Numbered from the stretch's first letter, positions 1 to 9,007 are shown. The stretch is 64,000 nucleotides of DNA from Paenibacillus sp. FSL H7-0326 (GCF_001955535.1 NZ_MPVN01000005.1:62001-126000), one strand, 5' to 3'. Translations and numbers: made by a program. Notes: generated by a model from the letters alone, not told the origin.

Positions 1-195
1 TAATCCATAGATCATATATAATCCGACAATCGTTGAAGTGGCAATAGGGCCTCCAAGATTGTTCAGCATTTTGTTCACGACCGACAAGTAAAAGGTCATG
101 GCTCCGTTGGCTGTCGCCAGCATAGCCATCAGAACAATGTCCAGGGTAGTAAACGCTGCAAAATGACGTTTAAGCCGAGATTCTTTTTTTGACAC
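1..195 (-). CDS. ECF transporter S component, YkoE-like (partial)
   Basis: The first 65 residues of a membrane protein run off the left edge. The start is GTG at 195, preceded by GGAGAGAGG. The visible part has a basic N-terminus, a hydrophobic segment containing LDIVLMAMLATANGAM, and the motif NKMLNNLGGPIATST, which resembles YkoE-type substrate-binding (S) subunits of energy-coupling-factor transporters for thiamine or its precursor. The EcfT-like gene lies 200 bp upstream on the same strand, which supports an ECF assignment. The ATPase genes would be outside the window. The substrate is inferred from family likeness only. Confidence 0.6.
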   Translation of the reverse strand, partial: MSKKESRLKRHFAAFTTLDIVLMAMLATANGAMTFYLSVVNKMLNNLGGPIATSTIVGLYMIYGL

Positions 196-302
196 GATCC
201 TCTCTCCATTCTGTTCAGATGTGATATAGCGATATACTCATTCAGATCAGCACGCTCAGTTCAGTCGAGATGTAGGTGCCTTGAGAATGCTTTACTGTAC
301 TT

Positions 303-331
303 AATTTATAGACATGCAGTTCAATTGTCAA
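303..331 (-). promoter_or_regulatory. sigma-A promoter of the ECF S-component gene
   Basis: On the minus strand TTGACA (331-326) is followed by a 17-bp spacer and TAAATT (308-303). It lies between the EcfT gene and the S-component start and predicts a leader of about 100 nt. The leader shows no TPP-riboswitch core that I can recognise. Confidence 0.6.
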
Positions 332-396
332 CATAAAAATGATCGTTATAGGTTAACAATAAATCCAGAACAAGTTACCATGATGAGCTGAACCGC

Positions 397-1152
397 TCAC
401 CACACCATTCCGATCAATACCATCAGAACACTTCCGCCCGCACACCACGGACTATAACGCGAGAACCTGCGAACTCTTAGGTAAGTGCGCTCCGGATAGG
501 CCCCAAACCCTTTTGCCTCCATTGCTCCTGCAGTTTGCTGCACTCTTCGGACACAGTTGACCAGAATAGAAACACCATAGTTCCGATAATAACGAAGCCT
601 GCTCCGGATTCCTGCTCTCGGTTCACTTCCTCTCACCTTATGCGCCTGCGCAATCACTCTCCCCTCTTCTTCTAATAAAGGGAGAAAAGTGAGGGCAATC
701 GAGACGCCAAACGCAAACCGGTACGGCACCTTCAAACGAAGTGTCAGTGAATGAACAAAATCCCGCGGGTCGGTTGTCGTTATGAATAGCAGAGATGACA
801 CAAACATATTAAACATGCGCATGGTAAGCGCTCCGGCCAGCATCATGCTGTCCTCTGCAATATGAATGGGGCCCAGCTCCCATAACATTTCCTGCCCAGG
901 CACCGCGAGTGTAGTTAAGACAAAATAAGGGAAACCAAAGCTAAGCACAAAGAGGACCGCTTTTCTCAGCTGTGAGAAGGACAGCCCTGCACCTATTTTT
1001 CCAATGACCAGCAGAACGAGGAACATCATTCCCTGTACCAGCAAATGCTCTGAATTTAGAACTGCCACGGTCCATGCCGCAAGCATCACCAATTTGCTCA
1101 ATGGGCTGATCCGGTGCAGCAGAGAGGTTCCCCTCCGATATTGAAGCAGCAT
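397..1152 (-). CDS. energy-coupling factor transporter transmembrane protein (EcfT/CbiQ family)
   Basis: A 251-residue integral membrane protein with several hydrophobic segments. The cytoplasmic part has the two short basic signatures by which EcfT couples to the ATPases: HKVRGSEPRAG and MEAKGFGAYPE (ARG-type motifs, the second with Lys for Arg). The family links the S component to two ABC ATPases for vitamin or metal uptake. Its S-component partner follows on the same strand behind its own promoter. The start at 1152 is 32 bp from the stop of the upstream acetyltransferase gene, so the two may be co-transcribed. Confidence 0.85.
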   Translation of the reverse strand: MLLQYRRGTSLLHRISPLSKLVMLAAWTVAVLNSEHLLVQGMMFLVLLVIGKIGAGLSFSQLRKAVLFVLSFGFPYFVLTTLAVPGQEMLWELGPIHIAEDSMMLAGALTMRMFNMFVSSLLFITTTDPRDFVHSLTLRLKVPYRFAFGVSIALTFLPLLEEEGRVIAQAHKVRGSEPRAGIRSRLRYYRNYGVSILVNCVRRVQQTAGAMEAKGFGAYPERTYLRVRRFSRYSPWCAGGSVLMVLIGMVW

Positions 1153-1184
1153 GACTCCAAATTCCTCCTTTATTCTTCTGATTT

Positions 1185-1748
1185 CTATCTATATTTCCAT
1201 TCCTCAAACAAAATGGAGTGCATTTGCATATCCTTATATCCAGTCGATGTATAGTGCAGCTGCCTAAGCAGGCCCTCACACTGGAATGACAGCCCATGAA
1301 GCAGCTGCTGTGAGGCTGTATTTCTAGGATCCACCAGCGCTTCAATCCGATTCAGTCCCATCGTTTCAAATCCGTAATGCAGCAAGGCTCGGAGTGCTTC
1401 TGTCATATATCCCTTGCGCCAATGGGTGGAGGCAAGCTCATAGCCAATCTCACCACGAAATGCACCTTGAAGCTGCCAATAATTGAATCCGCAGCTGCCG
1501 ATAACAGCGCCGCTCTCTTGGAGGATGATGGCATAGCGGAATCCGTCTTCTGTCTGTGATGCCTGACCCAGTAGATCAATCATATCCTCTGCCTCCTGAA
1601 CGCTGTGCATCGCTGCGATGTTCATATAGGCAGTAACCTTTGGATCGGACCAAATGGTGTAGATCTCTTTGCTGTCTTTTCTCATAAGCTTGCGAAGCAG
1701 CAAACGCTCCGTCTTCAGCTCAGGAATGTAACCGCCGCATACATACAT
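1185..1748 (-). CDS. GNAT-family N-acetyltransferase (RimJ/RimL type)
   Basis: The protein opens with the typical TERLLLRKL strand of RimJ/RimL-like acetyltransferases. It carries GEIGYELASTHWRKGYMTEAL, the acetyl-CoA-binding beta4-alpha3 region, then NRIEALVDPRNTASQQLL and a final LRQLHYTSTGYKDMQMHSI. The ATG at 1748 is chosen because AAGGGG lies 9 nt before it; the frame stays open 15 codons further upstream without a good ribosome site. The family acetylates protein N-termini or small amines; the actual substrate cannot be told. About 187 residues, normal for the family. Confidence 0.85.
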   Translation of the reverse strand: MYVCGGYIPELKTERLLLRKLMRKDSKEIYTIWSDPKVTAYMNIAAMHSVQEAEDMIDLLGQASQTEDGFRYAIILQESGAVIGSCGFNYWQLQGAFRGEIGYELASTHWRKGYMTEALRALLHYGFETMGLNRIEALVDPRNTASQQLLHGLSFQCEGLLRQLHYTSTGYKDMQMHSILFEEWKYR

Positions 1749-1928
1749 TACTTCATACCCCTTCGGCAAATGTACTGATATGGATAATTCCAATTGTAGC
1801 TTATCTAATCACAGGATTGAAATGGTGACAAGCGTTTAATAATAGGTAAATGTGCCAAGTGGACATGAATGGCCGCCGTCATTCTAACAAATACTATCAC
1901 CGATTGTAGAAAGGAGGGTCTTCCCTAT

Positions 1929-2921
1929 ATGTATCAAATCGCTTTTCTGCTCCTCTCGGTTTATTTCCTGATTGAAGGCATCGTTTCGTTTGGATTCAGT
2001 CAAATGATACGGATGAAAGTACGCAGCGAAGACTACCTGTTCTCACTTCTGGAGAAAGCCGGTGTGTATCATCGTTCTGATTTTAAGAAGCTCCAGAAGG
2101 AGGATGTCTGGATCCGAAGCCGTGATGGACTTAAGCTGCATGCAGTGATGATAGAACCCAATCCTTCCTCCAAGCGCTGGATGATCATCGTTCACGGCTA
2201 TACAGCCTCACACTTTATTTCCACACAATATATTCAAATGTTTCAGGAGTCAGGCTTTAATCTCCTGCTTGTCGATCAGCGCAGACATGGCATGAGCGAA
2301 GGAGTCTACACTACGTTCGGCTATAAGGAAAAGTACGATATTGAAGCCTGGGTGGAGTACGTGAATCAGCGGGCTGGCGAGAACTGTATTATAGGTCTGC
2401 ATGGTCAATCCTTTGGCGGAGGCACCGTACTGGAATATAGCGCAATGGCTGCTTCGAATATCCGGTTCATTATTGCGGACTGCCCCTACTCCGATCTGAC
2501 CGAGCTGATGAAGTATCAGCTGCGAAGGGTTCGTCTATATCCTGTTTCCTGCTTCTACTATCTGGTAAGCCGGCGTGTGATGAAAAAAGCAGGCTTCCGT
2601 TTCGAGCAAGTATCCCCGACGAAGGCTGTCCAAATCAGCGACATTCCCACCCTGTTTATTCACGGAACTGAGGATCGCTTCGTACCTACGAAGATGAGCG
2701 AGGATTTATATAGGGTCAAAAAAGGGTTCAAGCGGCTGCTTCTGATCGAAGGGGCTGTTCATGCCAACGCTTATATGGTCAATCCGCAATTATATCGTTC
2801 ACAGGTTCTTGAATTTATTGACGAAGTGCTTGAGCATGAGCATATTCCGCTATATCCTGCATCTACTATTCCTGCTTCCTCTGCTTCGGTAGAACAGCAG
2901 CTACGGACCCAATGGGGCTAG
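1929..2921 (+). CDS. alpha/beta hydrolase with N-terminal membrane anchor
   Basis: About 330 residues. The N-terminus is a hydrophobic segment (MYQIAFLLLSVYFLIEGIV) that probably anchors the protein. It is followed by a serine-hydrolase fold: HGYTASHF oxyanion region, nucleophile elbow GQSFGGG, acid region HGTEDRFVP and a late His in EGAVHANAY. The ATG at 1929 follows AAAGGAGGG at ordinary spacing; the frame extends 20 codons upstream but lacks a ribosome site there. It resembles B. subtilis YqkD-like hydrolases. Substrate unknown. It converges with the small gene on the other strand across a shared terminator. Confidence 0.85.
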   Translation: MYQIAFLLLSVYFLIEGIVSFGFSQMIRMKVRSEDYLFSLLEKAGVYHRSDFKKLQKEDVWIRSRDGLKLHAVMIEPNPSSKRWMIIVHGYTASHFISTQYIQMFQESGFNLLLVDQRRHGMSEGVYTTFGYKEKYDIEAWVEYVNQRAGENCIIGLHGQSFGGGTVLEYSAMAASNIRFIIADCPYSDLTELMKYQLRRVRLYPVSCFYYLVSRRVMKKAGFRFEQVSPTKAVQISDIPTLFIHGTEDRFVPTKMSEDLYRVKKGFKRLLLIEGAVHANAYMVNPQLYRSQVLEFIDEVLEHEHIPLYPASTIPASSASVEQQLRTQWG

Positions 2922-2941
2922 AGAAGATGATGATGCTAATG

Positions 2942-3034
2942 AAAAAAAGTCCGGTACCCCTGAATCGAGCTTCCTGTGAATGTCATTAATGACAGTCACA
3001 GGAAGCCTCGCCTTAGAGGTGACGGACTTTTTTT
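2942..3034. terminator. long bidirectional terminator hairpin
   Basis: AAAAAAAGTCCG at the left pairs with CGGACTTTTTTT at the right, and an inner stem pairs TTCCTGTGA with TCACAGGAA. A-run and T-run at the two ends suit termination from both converging genes. Confidence 0.8.
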
Positions 3035-3069
3035 GCCGATGACCCAAATGAAGAAGCCACCGTTGCAAG

Positions 3070-3354
3070 CTACACTTTATTCTTTTCTCCCACTTCAGAG
3101 CACACCGTATTCAGAACCGTCTGAATTTCCTTGAATTCATTAATTCCTGCACCGGTAATGCTGAATTGTTCATTATGGGAAGTCAGAAAGTTCTCCTGCG
3201 TCAGTCTCTCCAGCTCCTGTTTCACTTCCCGTTCACCGACTCGGTAGTCTAACGCCTCCAGTCGTGTCAGGACGTCTGTAACCGTCAGATCCTCCGTTTG
3301 AGCGAGATGAAGCATATGAATACGAATGAATAAGTTTTGCACATCTGCGAGCAT
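3070..3354 (-). CDS. small hypothetical protein, possible winged-helix fold
   Basis: About 94 residues, soluble, charged. The order helix - helix - LTVTDVLTRLEALDYRVGEREVKQELERL - NFLTSHNEQFSITGAGINEFKEI looks like a winged-helix domain in which the hairpin would be the FLTSHNEQFSITGAG stretch. The ATG at 3354 is preferred because AAAGGGG lies 8 nt upstream; an ATG two codons earlier is too close to it. No family recognised. It stands alone between a terminator and the divergent sulfoxide reductase gene. Confidence 0.6.
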   Translation of the reverse strand: MLADVQNLFIRIHMLHLAQTEDLTVTDVLTRLEALDYRVGEREVKQELERLTQENFLTSHNEQFSITGAGINEFKEIQTVLNTVCSEVGEKNKV

Positions 3355-3548
3355 AATCATATCCCCTTTCCGACTTCAATTACAGTATTTACTTCACCAA
3401 TCCTCTTGCTTAAGAAACGCCAATCCCTTACAATGACAAGGATATTCATTCAAAATTATAGCTGGTGAGTCAATTTCATAACTTTGCACAAAACGTGAAA
3501 AGATTTATGAAATCGGCATACCCTATTCATACCGGAAGGTGATAAGAA

Positions 3549-4028
3549 ATGTTCCATGCGATGACTTATGAGGGTACTAGAAGCGAGCAGTACCAAGCTG
3601 TTATTGATCAATTGAAGGGCTTAATTTACGAAGAACCCGATGCTGTAGCGAATATGGCCAATGCCTCCGCTCTGCTGAATGTATTCCTTAAGGATATTAA
3701 CTGGGTCGGATTCTATGTATACAACGGCACAGAGCTTGTGTTGGGTCCCTTCCAAGGGCTGCCTGCCTGCATTCGCATTGCGCTTGGACGCGGCGTGTGT
3801 GGAACTGCGGCAGCGGAGCGCAAGACTCAGCTCGTTCGCAATGTTCATGACTTCCCTGGACATATTGCTTGTGATGCTGCGACGAACAGTGAGATTGTCG
3901 TGCCGATCGTGAAGAATGGCGAGCTGTTCGGTGTGCTTGATATCGATAGTCCACTGCTTAACCGTTTCGACGAAGAAGATCAGGCGTTCTTGGAGAGATT
4001 CGTGAGCATTCTGGCAGAGCAGCTGTAG
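3549..4028 (+). CDS. msrC: free methionine-(R)-sulfoxide reductase (GAF domain)
   Basis: A 159-residue single GAF domain. Three cysteines, Cys74, Cys84 and Cys108, are spaced 10 and 24 residues apart, exactly as the redox cysteines of E. coli fRMsr (84, 94, 118). The surrounding motifs NWVGFY, GPFQG, GRGVCGTAA and IACDAATNSEIVVPI are diagnostic. The enzyme reduces free Met-(R)-sulfoxide to methionine using thioredoxin, a repair step after oxidative stress. Monocistronic: a strong hairpin follows 22 bp after the stop. Confidence 0.93.
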   Translation: MFHAMTYEGTRSEQYQAVIDQLKGLIYEEPDAVANMANASALLNVFLKDINWVGFYVYNGTELVLGPFQGLPACIRIALGRGVCGTAAAERKTQLVRNVHDFPGHIACDAATNSEIVVPIVKNGELFGVLDIDSPLLNRFDEEDQAFLERFVSILAEQL

Positions 4029-4050
4029 CCTGCGATATATAAAATCTATC

Positions 4051-4097
4051 AACACAAATAGCAGGGCGTGGATGGACCACGCCCTGCTATTTGTGTT
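4051..4097. terminator. perfect 21-bp inverted repeat, bidirectional terminator
   Basis: Arms 4051-4071 and 4077-4097 are perfectly complementary around a 5-nt loop (ATGGA). It separates the converging sulfoxide reductase and aldehyde dehydrogenase genes. There is only a weak T-run, so strength comes from the stem. Confidence 0.8.
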
Positions 4098-4105
4098 ACG
4101 AGCCT

Positions 4106-5536
4106 CTACATACCGCGGTTCATGACAACCAGTTTCAGCTCTGTCATTGCTTCTATCGCATATTTAATTCCTTCCCGTCCATACCCGCTTTGCTTAACTC
4201 CGCCGTATGGCATATGATCCAATCGAAAAGTAGGAATATCATTGATGATGACGCCTCCGACCTCCAATAAATCAGCGGCCTTCAGCGCGTGCTGAATATG
4301 ATTCGTATAGATCCCCGCTTGAAGGCCGTATACCGAATCGTTCACCTTCTCAATTGCCTCTTCAATCGAGCTGACTTCATGAATGACCACCACCGGACCA
4401 AACACTTCCTGGCTGGACAGCTTCGCCGAATGCGGCACATGGGTCATGATCGTTGGCGCAAGTACTCGTTGTGAGACCTCACCACCGGTAATGAGCTCAG
4501 CACCTTCATGAACGGCTTCCTCGATCCACTCCAGCACCCTGCTCGTATCCTCCTCCGAGATCAAGGCGGATACATCCGTAGCTGAGTCCAGTGGATCGCC
4601 AATTACCAGTGCCTCTGTCTTCTCTCTGAGCAGTTCAATAAATGAAGAAGCTGCCGACTCATGGACATAAATCCGCTGGACCGAAATACAGACTTGTCCC
4701 TGATAAGAGAATGAACCCTGTGCAATTCGCTCTGCAACAGCATCCAGATTGTCGATATCTTTATCAACAATGACGGCTGAATTCGAACCGAGCTCCAGCG
4801 TAACCCCTTTGAGACCTGCCCTCTCCCGAATCCCCTTGCCCACGCCTGGACTGCCTGTAAAAGTAATATGCTTGACCCGTTCATCAGACACCAGCAGATC
4901 TCCGATCGTTTTGCCGCTGCCGCTCACTACATTCAGAGCCCCCTTGGGCAGTCCCGCCTCCTCAAACAGTTCGGCTATGAAATAAGCAGACAGCGGAGTC
5001 TGACCTGCAGGCTTGAGTACAACTGTATTTCCTGCCGCTAGGGCGGGTCCCAGCTTGTGTGCGACCAGATTCATCGGGAAGTTAAACGGAGTGATGGCCC
5101 CGACTACACCAACCGGCTCTCTCACGGTATAAGCGACTCTTCCCTCTCCTCCAGGTGCTGCATCCATTGGCAGCGATTCCCCCTGGATCCGGCGAGCTTC
5201 CTCTGCTGCAAAACGATAGGTCTCAATTGTTCGCTTAACCTCGGCTCTTGCCGCCTTTATTGGCTTGGCTGCCTCCCTTGCTATAAGAGCAGCCGCTTCC
5301 TCCTGCCGATGGTGGAGCAGATCCACCACCTTGTTCAATATAGCTGAACGCTCATGCGCCGGCATACGCCGGGTCACTGCATAGGCTTTTTCGGCACTGG
5401 CGATCGCTGCTTCGACATGCTGCTCCCCAGCCACTGCAATCTCTGCAAGAGCTTCCCCGGAATAAGGGGAATACAGCGTCTTCCACGAGGTCCCTTCTAT
5501 CCATTCTCCTCCGATGTATAACTGTTGTTTGCGCAT
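4106..5536 (-). CDS. NAD(P)-dependent aldehyde dehydrogenase
   Basis: A complete 476-residue member of the aldehyde dehydrogenase superfamily. The oxyanion Asn152 lies in TPFNFPMN, the cofactor loop is FTGSPGVGK, the general base Glu248 is in TLELGSNSAVIV, and the catalytic Cys283 is in GQVCISVQR. The C-terminal signature PYGGVKQSGYGREG is intact. The ELGSNSAVIV form is typical of a subgroup near lactaldehyde/phosphonoacetaldehyde dehydrogenases rather than betaine-aldehyde enzymes. The aldehyde substrate cannot be told. No partner gene is linked. Confidence 0.9.
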   Translation of the reverse strand: MRKQQLYIGGEWIEGTSWKTLYSPYSGEALAEIAVAGEQHVEAAIASAEKAYAVTRRMPAHERSAILNKVVDLLHHRQEEAAALIAREAAKPIKAARAEVKRTIETYRFAAEEARRIQGESLPMDAAPGGEGRVAYTVREPVGVVGAITPFNFPMNLVAHKLGPALAAGNTVVLKPAGQTPLSAYFIAELFEEAGLPKGALNVVSGSGKTIGDLLVSDERVKHITFTGSPGVGKGIRERAGLKGVTLELGSNSAVIVDKDIDNLDAVAERIAQGSFSYQGQVCISVQRIYVHESAASSFIELLREKTEALVIGDPLDSATDVSALISEEDTSRVLEWIEEAVHEGAELITGGEVSQRVLAPTIMTHVPHSAKLSSQEVFGPVVVIHEVSSIEEAIEKVNDSVYGLQAGIYTNHIQHALKAADLLEVGGVIINDIPTFRLDHMPYGGVKQSGYGREGIKYAIEAMTELKLVVMNRGM

Positions 5537-5712
5537 GCTGCTTCCTCCTCATTGTCAATCATTTATCGATATTCTTGTACTTCTCCACAGTCTCTATTAC
5601 CCAGCGGGCTAACCTAAGTTCAGGACAGCATACATAGGGCCAAGCCAGAGGGACATACAATAAACAAACTAAAGTGCGGACGGTTCGTCCTAAGTACGAA
5701 AGGAGCAGCACC

Positions 5713-6021
5713 ATGAAATACCGTATTATTGGTGTATATGGATCAGGTACGATAACCCATACTTCCCGGCAAAAGTATACTGTCATTATCGTGAGCAGCT
5801 CAGATATTGCTTATTTTGTATTTACGGATATACTGCTCAATTCATGCTTGTATGCAGCACTCCGTTATATTCATGCCCCATCCCCGATGCTGACTAGCAT
5901 AGCCGGTACGGAGGCCTTCAAACGCTGGATTATGCGCTCTCCGAAGCACCGCCAGTTGACGATCAGCAGCAGCCGGAGAAAAGCAAACAAGCTGAAATCC
6001 TTGCGAAATGCAGGAGCATAG
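5713..6021 (+). CDS. hypothetical protein, 102 residues
   Basis: The ATG at 5713 is preceded by AAAGGAG with 7 nt spacing, the main reason to believe this frame. The product starts MKYRIIGVYGSGTI, has a mildly hydrophobic middle and a strongly basic tail (SSSRRKANKLKSLRNAG). No family recognised. The frame reads toward the cadA terminator, and no competing gene on the other strand has a comparable ribosome site. It may be lineage-specific. Confidence 0.35.
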   Translation: MKYRIIGVYGSGTITHTSRQKYTVIIVSSSDIAYFVFTDILLNSCLYAALRYIHAPSPMLTSIAGTEAFKRWIMRSPKHRQLTISSSRRKANKLKSLRNAGA

Positions 6022-6090
6022 AGCATTAAATCTTATTCCTTGACGGGCTGCATAAACTGCCATCGGAAGCTAGCCGGCTGAAACAAAAAC

Positions 6091-6124
6091 AAGCTTATTC
6101 TCTCTCAGTGAAGAGAATAAGCTT
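6091..6124. terminator. bidirectional terminator downstream of cadA
   Basis: A 13-bp perfect stem AAGCTTATTCTCT / AGAGAATAAGCTT with an 8-nt loop. It is flanked by an A-run on the left and TTTTT on the right, so it can serve both cadA (minus) and the small plus-strand gene. Confidence 0.8.
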
Positions 6125-6146
6125 TTTGCGGCCTGCTTGCAAAGGG

Positions 6147-8360
6147 TCAGCCTTTATATTTCAAGATCCGCATGGAATTGAGTACAGCAAGCACCGTTAC
6201 ACCTACGTCCGAGAATACAGCCTCCCACATCTCTGCCATTCCAAAGGCCCCGAGGATGAGAAACAATCCCTTCACCACAAGAGCAAAGATGATGTTCTGC
6301 CAGATGATCACTCTCGTCCGTTTCGCTATACGAATGGCCGTGGCGATCTTCGACGGTTCATCTGTCATAATGACGATATCAGCGGCCTCAATCGCAGCAT
6401 CCGAGCCCAGACCTCCCATGGCTGCGCCAACATCAGCACGTGCAAGCACAGGTGTATCATTAATGCCGTCTCCGACAAACATGACCTTCTCCTTGGCCGG
6501 CTTGTTCTCCACCAGCCGCTCCAATTGCTCCACCTTGCCGGCAGGCAGCAGCTCTGCATGAATCTCATCGATTCCGAGCTCCTCGCCCACCGACCGCGCA
6601 ACGGAACGCGCATCTCCGGTCAGCATGACCGTCTTCGTTATATTGAGCGCCTTCAATTCCTTGATAGCTCTTGCCGCATCCTGCTTCACCTTATCCGAGA
6701 TAACAATGTGTCCTGCATAGCTTCCGCCTATTGCGATATGAACCACGGTACCGTGCTGCACAGGCTCAGCGTAAGAAATTCCGTGCTGCTCCATCAGCTT
6801 CTTATTTCCCGCAAGCACCTCTGTGCCGTCAAGCAGAGCCCTGATCCCATATCCACTTATTTCTTCATAGCTTCCGACCCGATCCTGATTCAGCTCCTGA
6901 CCATATGCGCTTCGGATCGACTCAGCAATCGGATGATTGGAATGATACTCTGCATAGGCTGCATACTTGAGCAGCTCTTCTGGATTCTGCTGCGCGTTAT
7001 CTGCAGGATATAGGCCAGTAACCTGAAATACGCCTTCTGTCAGCGTACCCGTTTTATCAAAAACGATCGTTGTTACATCACCCAGCGCCTCCAGGTAATT
7101 GCCGCCTTTCACTAGCACGCCTGCCCTTGAGGCTGACCCGATCCCTCCGAAGAAGCCCAGCGGAATGGAGACCACGAGCGCACATGGACATGAGATAACC
7201 AGAAAGACCAGTGCACGGTAGAGCCAATCGGCAAATTCCGCCCCGCTGATGACGAATGGCGGCACTACAGCGAGCAATGCGGCAACAATGACCACAATTG
7301 GCGTGTAGACACGCGCAAATTTATTAATGAACGTCTCTGTCGGTGCTTTTTTGCTCGTTGCATTTTGAACAAGCTCCAAAATTTTAGACACCGTTGATTC
7401 ACTATAATCCTTGGATACTTCCATGGTAAGCACACCATTCAGATTCACGAAGCCGCTAAGCACTTCACTGTCTGGCTGAGCTTCTCTGGGAACAGATTCT
7501 CCTGTAAGAGCGGAAGTATCCATCATGGAGGTTCCGCTGATGACTTTCCCGTCGAGCGGTACACGCTCGCCTGGCTTTACAACGATGCGGTCGCCAATGC
7601 TCACCTGCTCTGGTGACACTCTGACCACACCCTCCTCTGTTTCGAGATTAGCGTAGTCAGGACGTATATCCATTAGTGATTGAATCGACTTTCGAGAACG
7701 GTTTACCGCAAGGCTTTGGAACATTTCACCGACCTGGTAGAACAGCATGACAGCGACGGCTTCAGGATATTCCTGAATGGCAAAGGCGCCAATCGTTGCA
7801 ATGGTCATCAGGAAATATTCATCAAACACCTGTCCCCTTGAAATATTGCGAACTGCCTGCCATACCACATCACCGCCGACCAAGAGATACGCAAGGATGA
7901 ATAAACCAATCTCAGCATAGCCTGACATCGGCACGAGCGCAGCTAATGCTGCAAGCGCTGTGCCGACGGCAAGGCGTGCGCCGCGTTTCCACAGCTGAGC
8001 CGCTCCTGCGTCATGCTGATGTCCTGCATGTGAGTGTCCGTCCGCATGCTCTTCAGCGTGTGAAGCTGCATGGTCGTGATGATCTTTATGACGATGAGCT
8101 GCTGCACTTGCCGGCTCGATTACGGAAACACGAATATGCGGCTCAATGCTTCTCACTTTCTTGGCAGCTTCAGTGAGCACTTCCGCTGATCTGTCAGCAT
8201 CGGCGGTGATACTCATTCTCGTCGTTGCAAAATTGACAGCAACGGAGGAGACTCCACCGATCTTACCTACACCTTCTTCAATCTTACGGGCACAATTGGC
8301 ACAATGCAGCCCTTCCAGAAGCAGTTCTTTTTTTATTTGACTTGTATTTGTACTCACCAT
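6147..8360 (-). CDS. cadA: zinc/cadmium/lead-exporting P1B-type ATPase
   Basis: A 737-residue heavy-metal P-type ATPase. An N-terminal HMA domain carries GLHCANC (Cys20, Cys23). A His-rich linker with more than ten His covers about 89-116. Then come the TGES actuator motif, the membrane metal site SCPC (CPC at 391-393), the phosphorylated Asp435 in DKTGTL, an HP nucleotide motif (NHPIAES) and GDGINDTP. The CPC motif with SCPCALVVSIP is that of the Zn2+/Cd2+/Pb2+ (P1B-2) class rather than the Cu class. ATG at 8360 has GAGGAG upstream. It is divergent from the CadC-like repressor. Confidence 0.93.
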   Translation of the reverse strand: MVSTNTSQIKKELLLEGLHCANCARKIEEGVGKIGGVSSVAVNFATTRMSITADADRSAEVLTEAAKKVRSIEPHIRVSVIEPASAAAHRHKDHHDHAASHAEEHADGHSHAGHQHDAGAAQLWKRGARLAVGTALAALAALVPMSGYAEIGLFILAYLLVGGDVVWQAVRNISRGQVFDEYFLMTIATIGAFAIQEYPEAVAVMLFYQVGEMFQSLAVNRSRKSIQSLMDIRPDYANLETEEGVVRVSPEQVSIGDRIVVKPGERVPLDGKVISGTSMMDTSALTGESVPREAQPDSEVLSGFVNLNGVLTMEVSKDYSESTVSKILELVQNATSKKAPTETFINKFARVYTPIVVIVAALLAVVPPFVISGAEFADWLYRALVFLVISCPCALVVSIPLGFFGGIGSASRAGVLVKGGNYLEALGDVTTIVFDKTGTLTEGVFQVTGLYPADNAQQNPEELLKYAAYAEYHSNHPIAESIRSAYGQELNQDRVGSYEEISGYGIRALLDGTEVLAGNKKLMEQHGISYAEPVQHGTVVHIAIGGSYAGHIVISDKVKQDAARAIKELKALNITKTVMLTGDARSVARSVGEELGIDEIHAELLPAGKVEQLERLVENKPAKEKVMFVGDGINDTPVLARADVGAAMGGLGSDAAIEAADIVIMTDEPSKIATAIRIAKRTRVIIWQNIIFALVVKGLFLILGAFGMAEMWEAVFSDVGVTVLAVLNSMRILKYKG

Positions 8361-8394
8361 GTGTCATCTCCTCTTCCCACCGAACAACATCAAT

Positions 8395-8414
8395 ATATGA
8401 GCAATCATTCATAT
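8395..8414. promoter_or_regulatory. probable ArsR/SmtB-type operator in the cadA-cadC gap
   Basis: ATATGA (8395-8400), 8 nt, TCATAT (8409-8414): an imperfect dyad in an AT-rich intergenic region, of the sort bound by SmtB/CadC repressors. It is 35 bp from the cadA start codon and about 90 bp before the -10 element of cadC. Metal release would derepress cadA. Confidence 0.6.
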
Positions 8415-8504
8415 GTTATAAATTCATTATATGCACCGAGCCAAAAAGAAGTCAATCTTTTGTGTTCTTTAAATTTATCTTTATGCAGACCGCCTGATTT
8501 TGGC

Positions 8505-8510
8505 TATAAT
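8505..8510 (+). promoter_or_regulatory. -10 element of cadC
   Basis: A perfect TATAAT 28 bp before the cadC start codon. No convincing -35 box is present at 16-18 bp, so it may depend on a weak or activator-assisted -35. Confidence 0.45.
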
Positions 8511-8537
8511 AGAGCTATTAAAGAGGCGGTGATATAC

Positions 8538-8915
8538 ATGAAAGAACAAAAGGCAATCCCAGTCGTCGAGGAATGCGAGCCTACCTGCTTCGGAACCGAA
8601 GCACAGCTTGACCAGACGAAGATGTCCCTAATGGATAAACCAACTTCGGTGCAAATGGCGGATTGGTTCAAGGCATTCAGCGACCCAACACGTCTCCGGA
8701 TTATAGATGCGCTTCTGCAGCGCGAATTATGCGTTCACGACCTGACTGTACTGCTTGAAATGGGCCAGTCTGCTATCTCTCATCAGCTGCGCTCCCTGCG
8801 TAACATGCGTATCGTCAAGCGTCGCAAAGAAGGTAAGACCGTCTATTATTCCCTTGATGACGGACATATTGAGCAAATTTTTATCCAGACGCTTCAGCAT
8901 ATTAAGCATGAATAG
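8538..8915 (+). CDS. cadC: ArsR/SmtB-family metal-sensing repressor, CadC-like
   Basis: 125 residues. A winged HTH contains AFSDPTRLRIIDALL, the recognition helix GQSAISHQLRSLR and the wing RRKEGKTVYYSL. N-terminal Cys13 and Cys17 and Cys65 of ELCVHDL correspond to the CadC metal site, but the second Cys of the usual ELCVCD box is His67. The C-terminal helix has D108-x-H110 and H121-x2-H124, the alpha5 zinc site of SmtB-type sensors. Start ATG 8538 has AGAGGCGGTGA upstream. Likely represses cadA and itself. Confidence 0.88.
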   Translation: MKEQKAIPVVEECEPTCFGTEAQLDQTKMSLMDKPTSVQMADWFKAFSDPTRLRIIDALLQRELCVHDLTVLLEMGQSAISHQLRSLRNMRIVKRRKEGKTVYYSLDDGHIEQIFIQTLQHIKHE

Positions 8916-9007
8916 GATTAATTTCATCATATCTTTAACTGCTTAAATCAAGGGTATATAGAGTTTCTAATTCACCTTTTTGATGAAATGGATTCAATAG
9001 AGCAAAA

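Noticed and set aside
196-302. Possible TPP riboswitch in the leader of the ECF S-component gene
   Set aside because: The leader lacks the conserved CUGAGA and ACCUGAUCUGGAUAAUGC cores; only about 100 nt with no matching fold.
6108-7013. 301-codon plus-strand ORF
   Set aside because: Antisense shadow of cadA; His/Arg/Cys-rich composition typical of a shadow frame.
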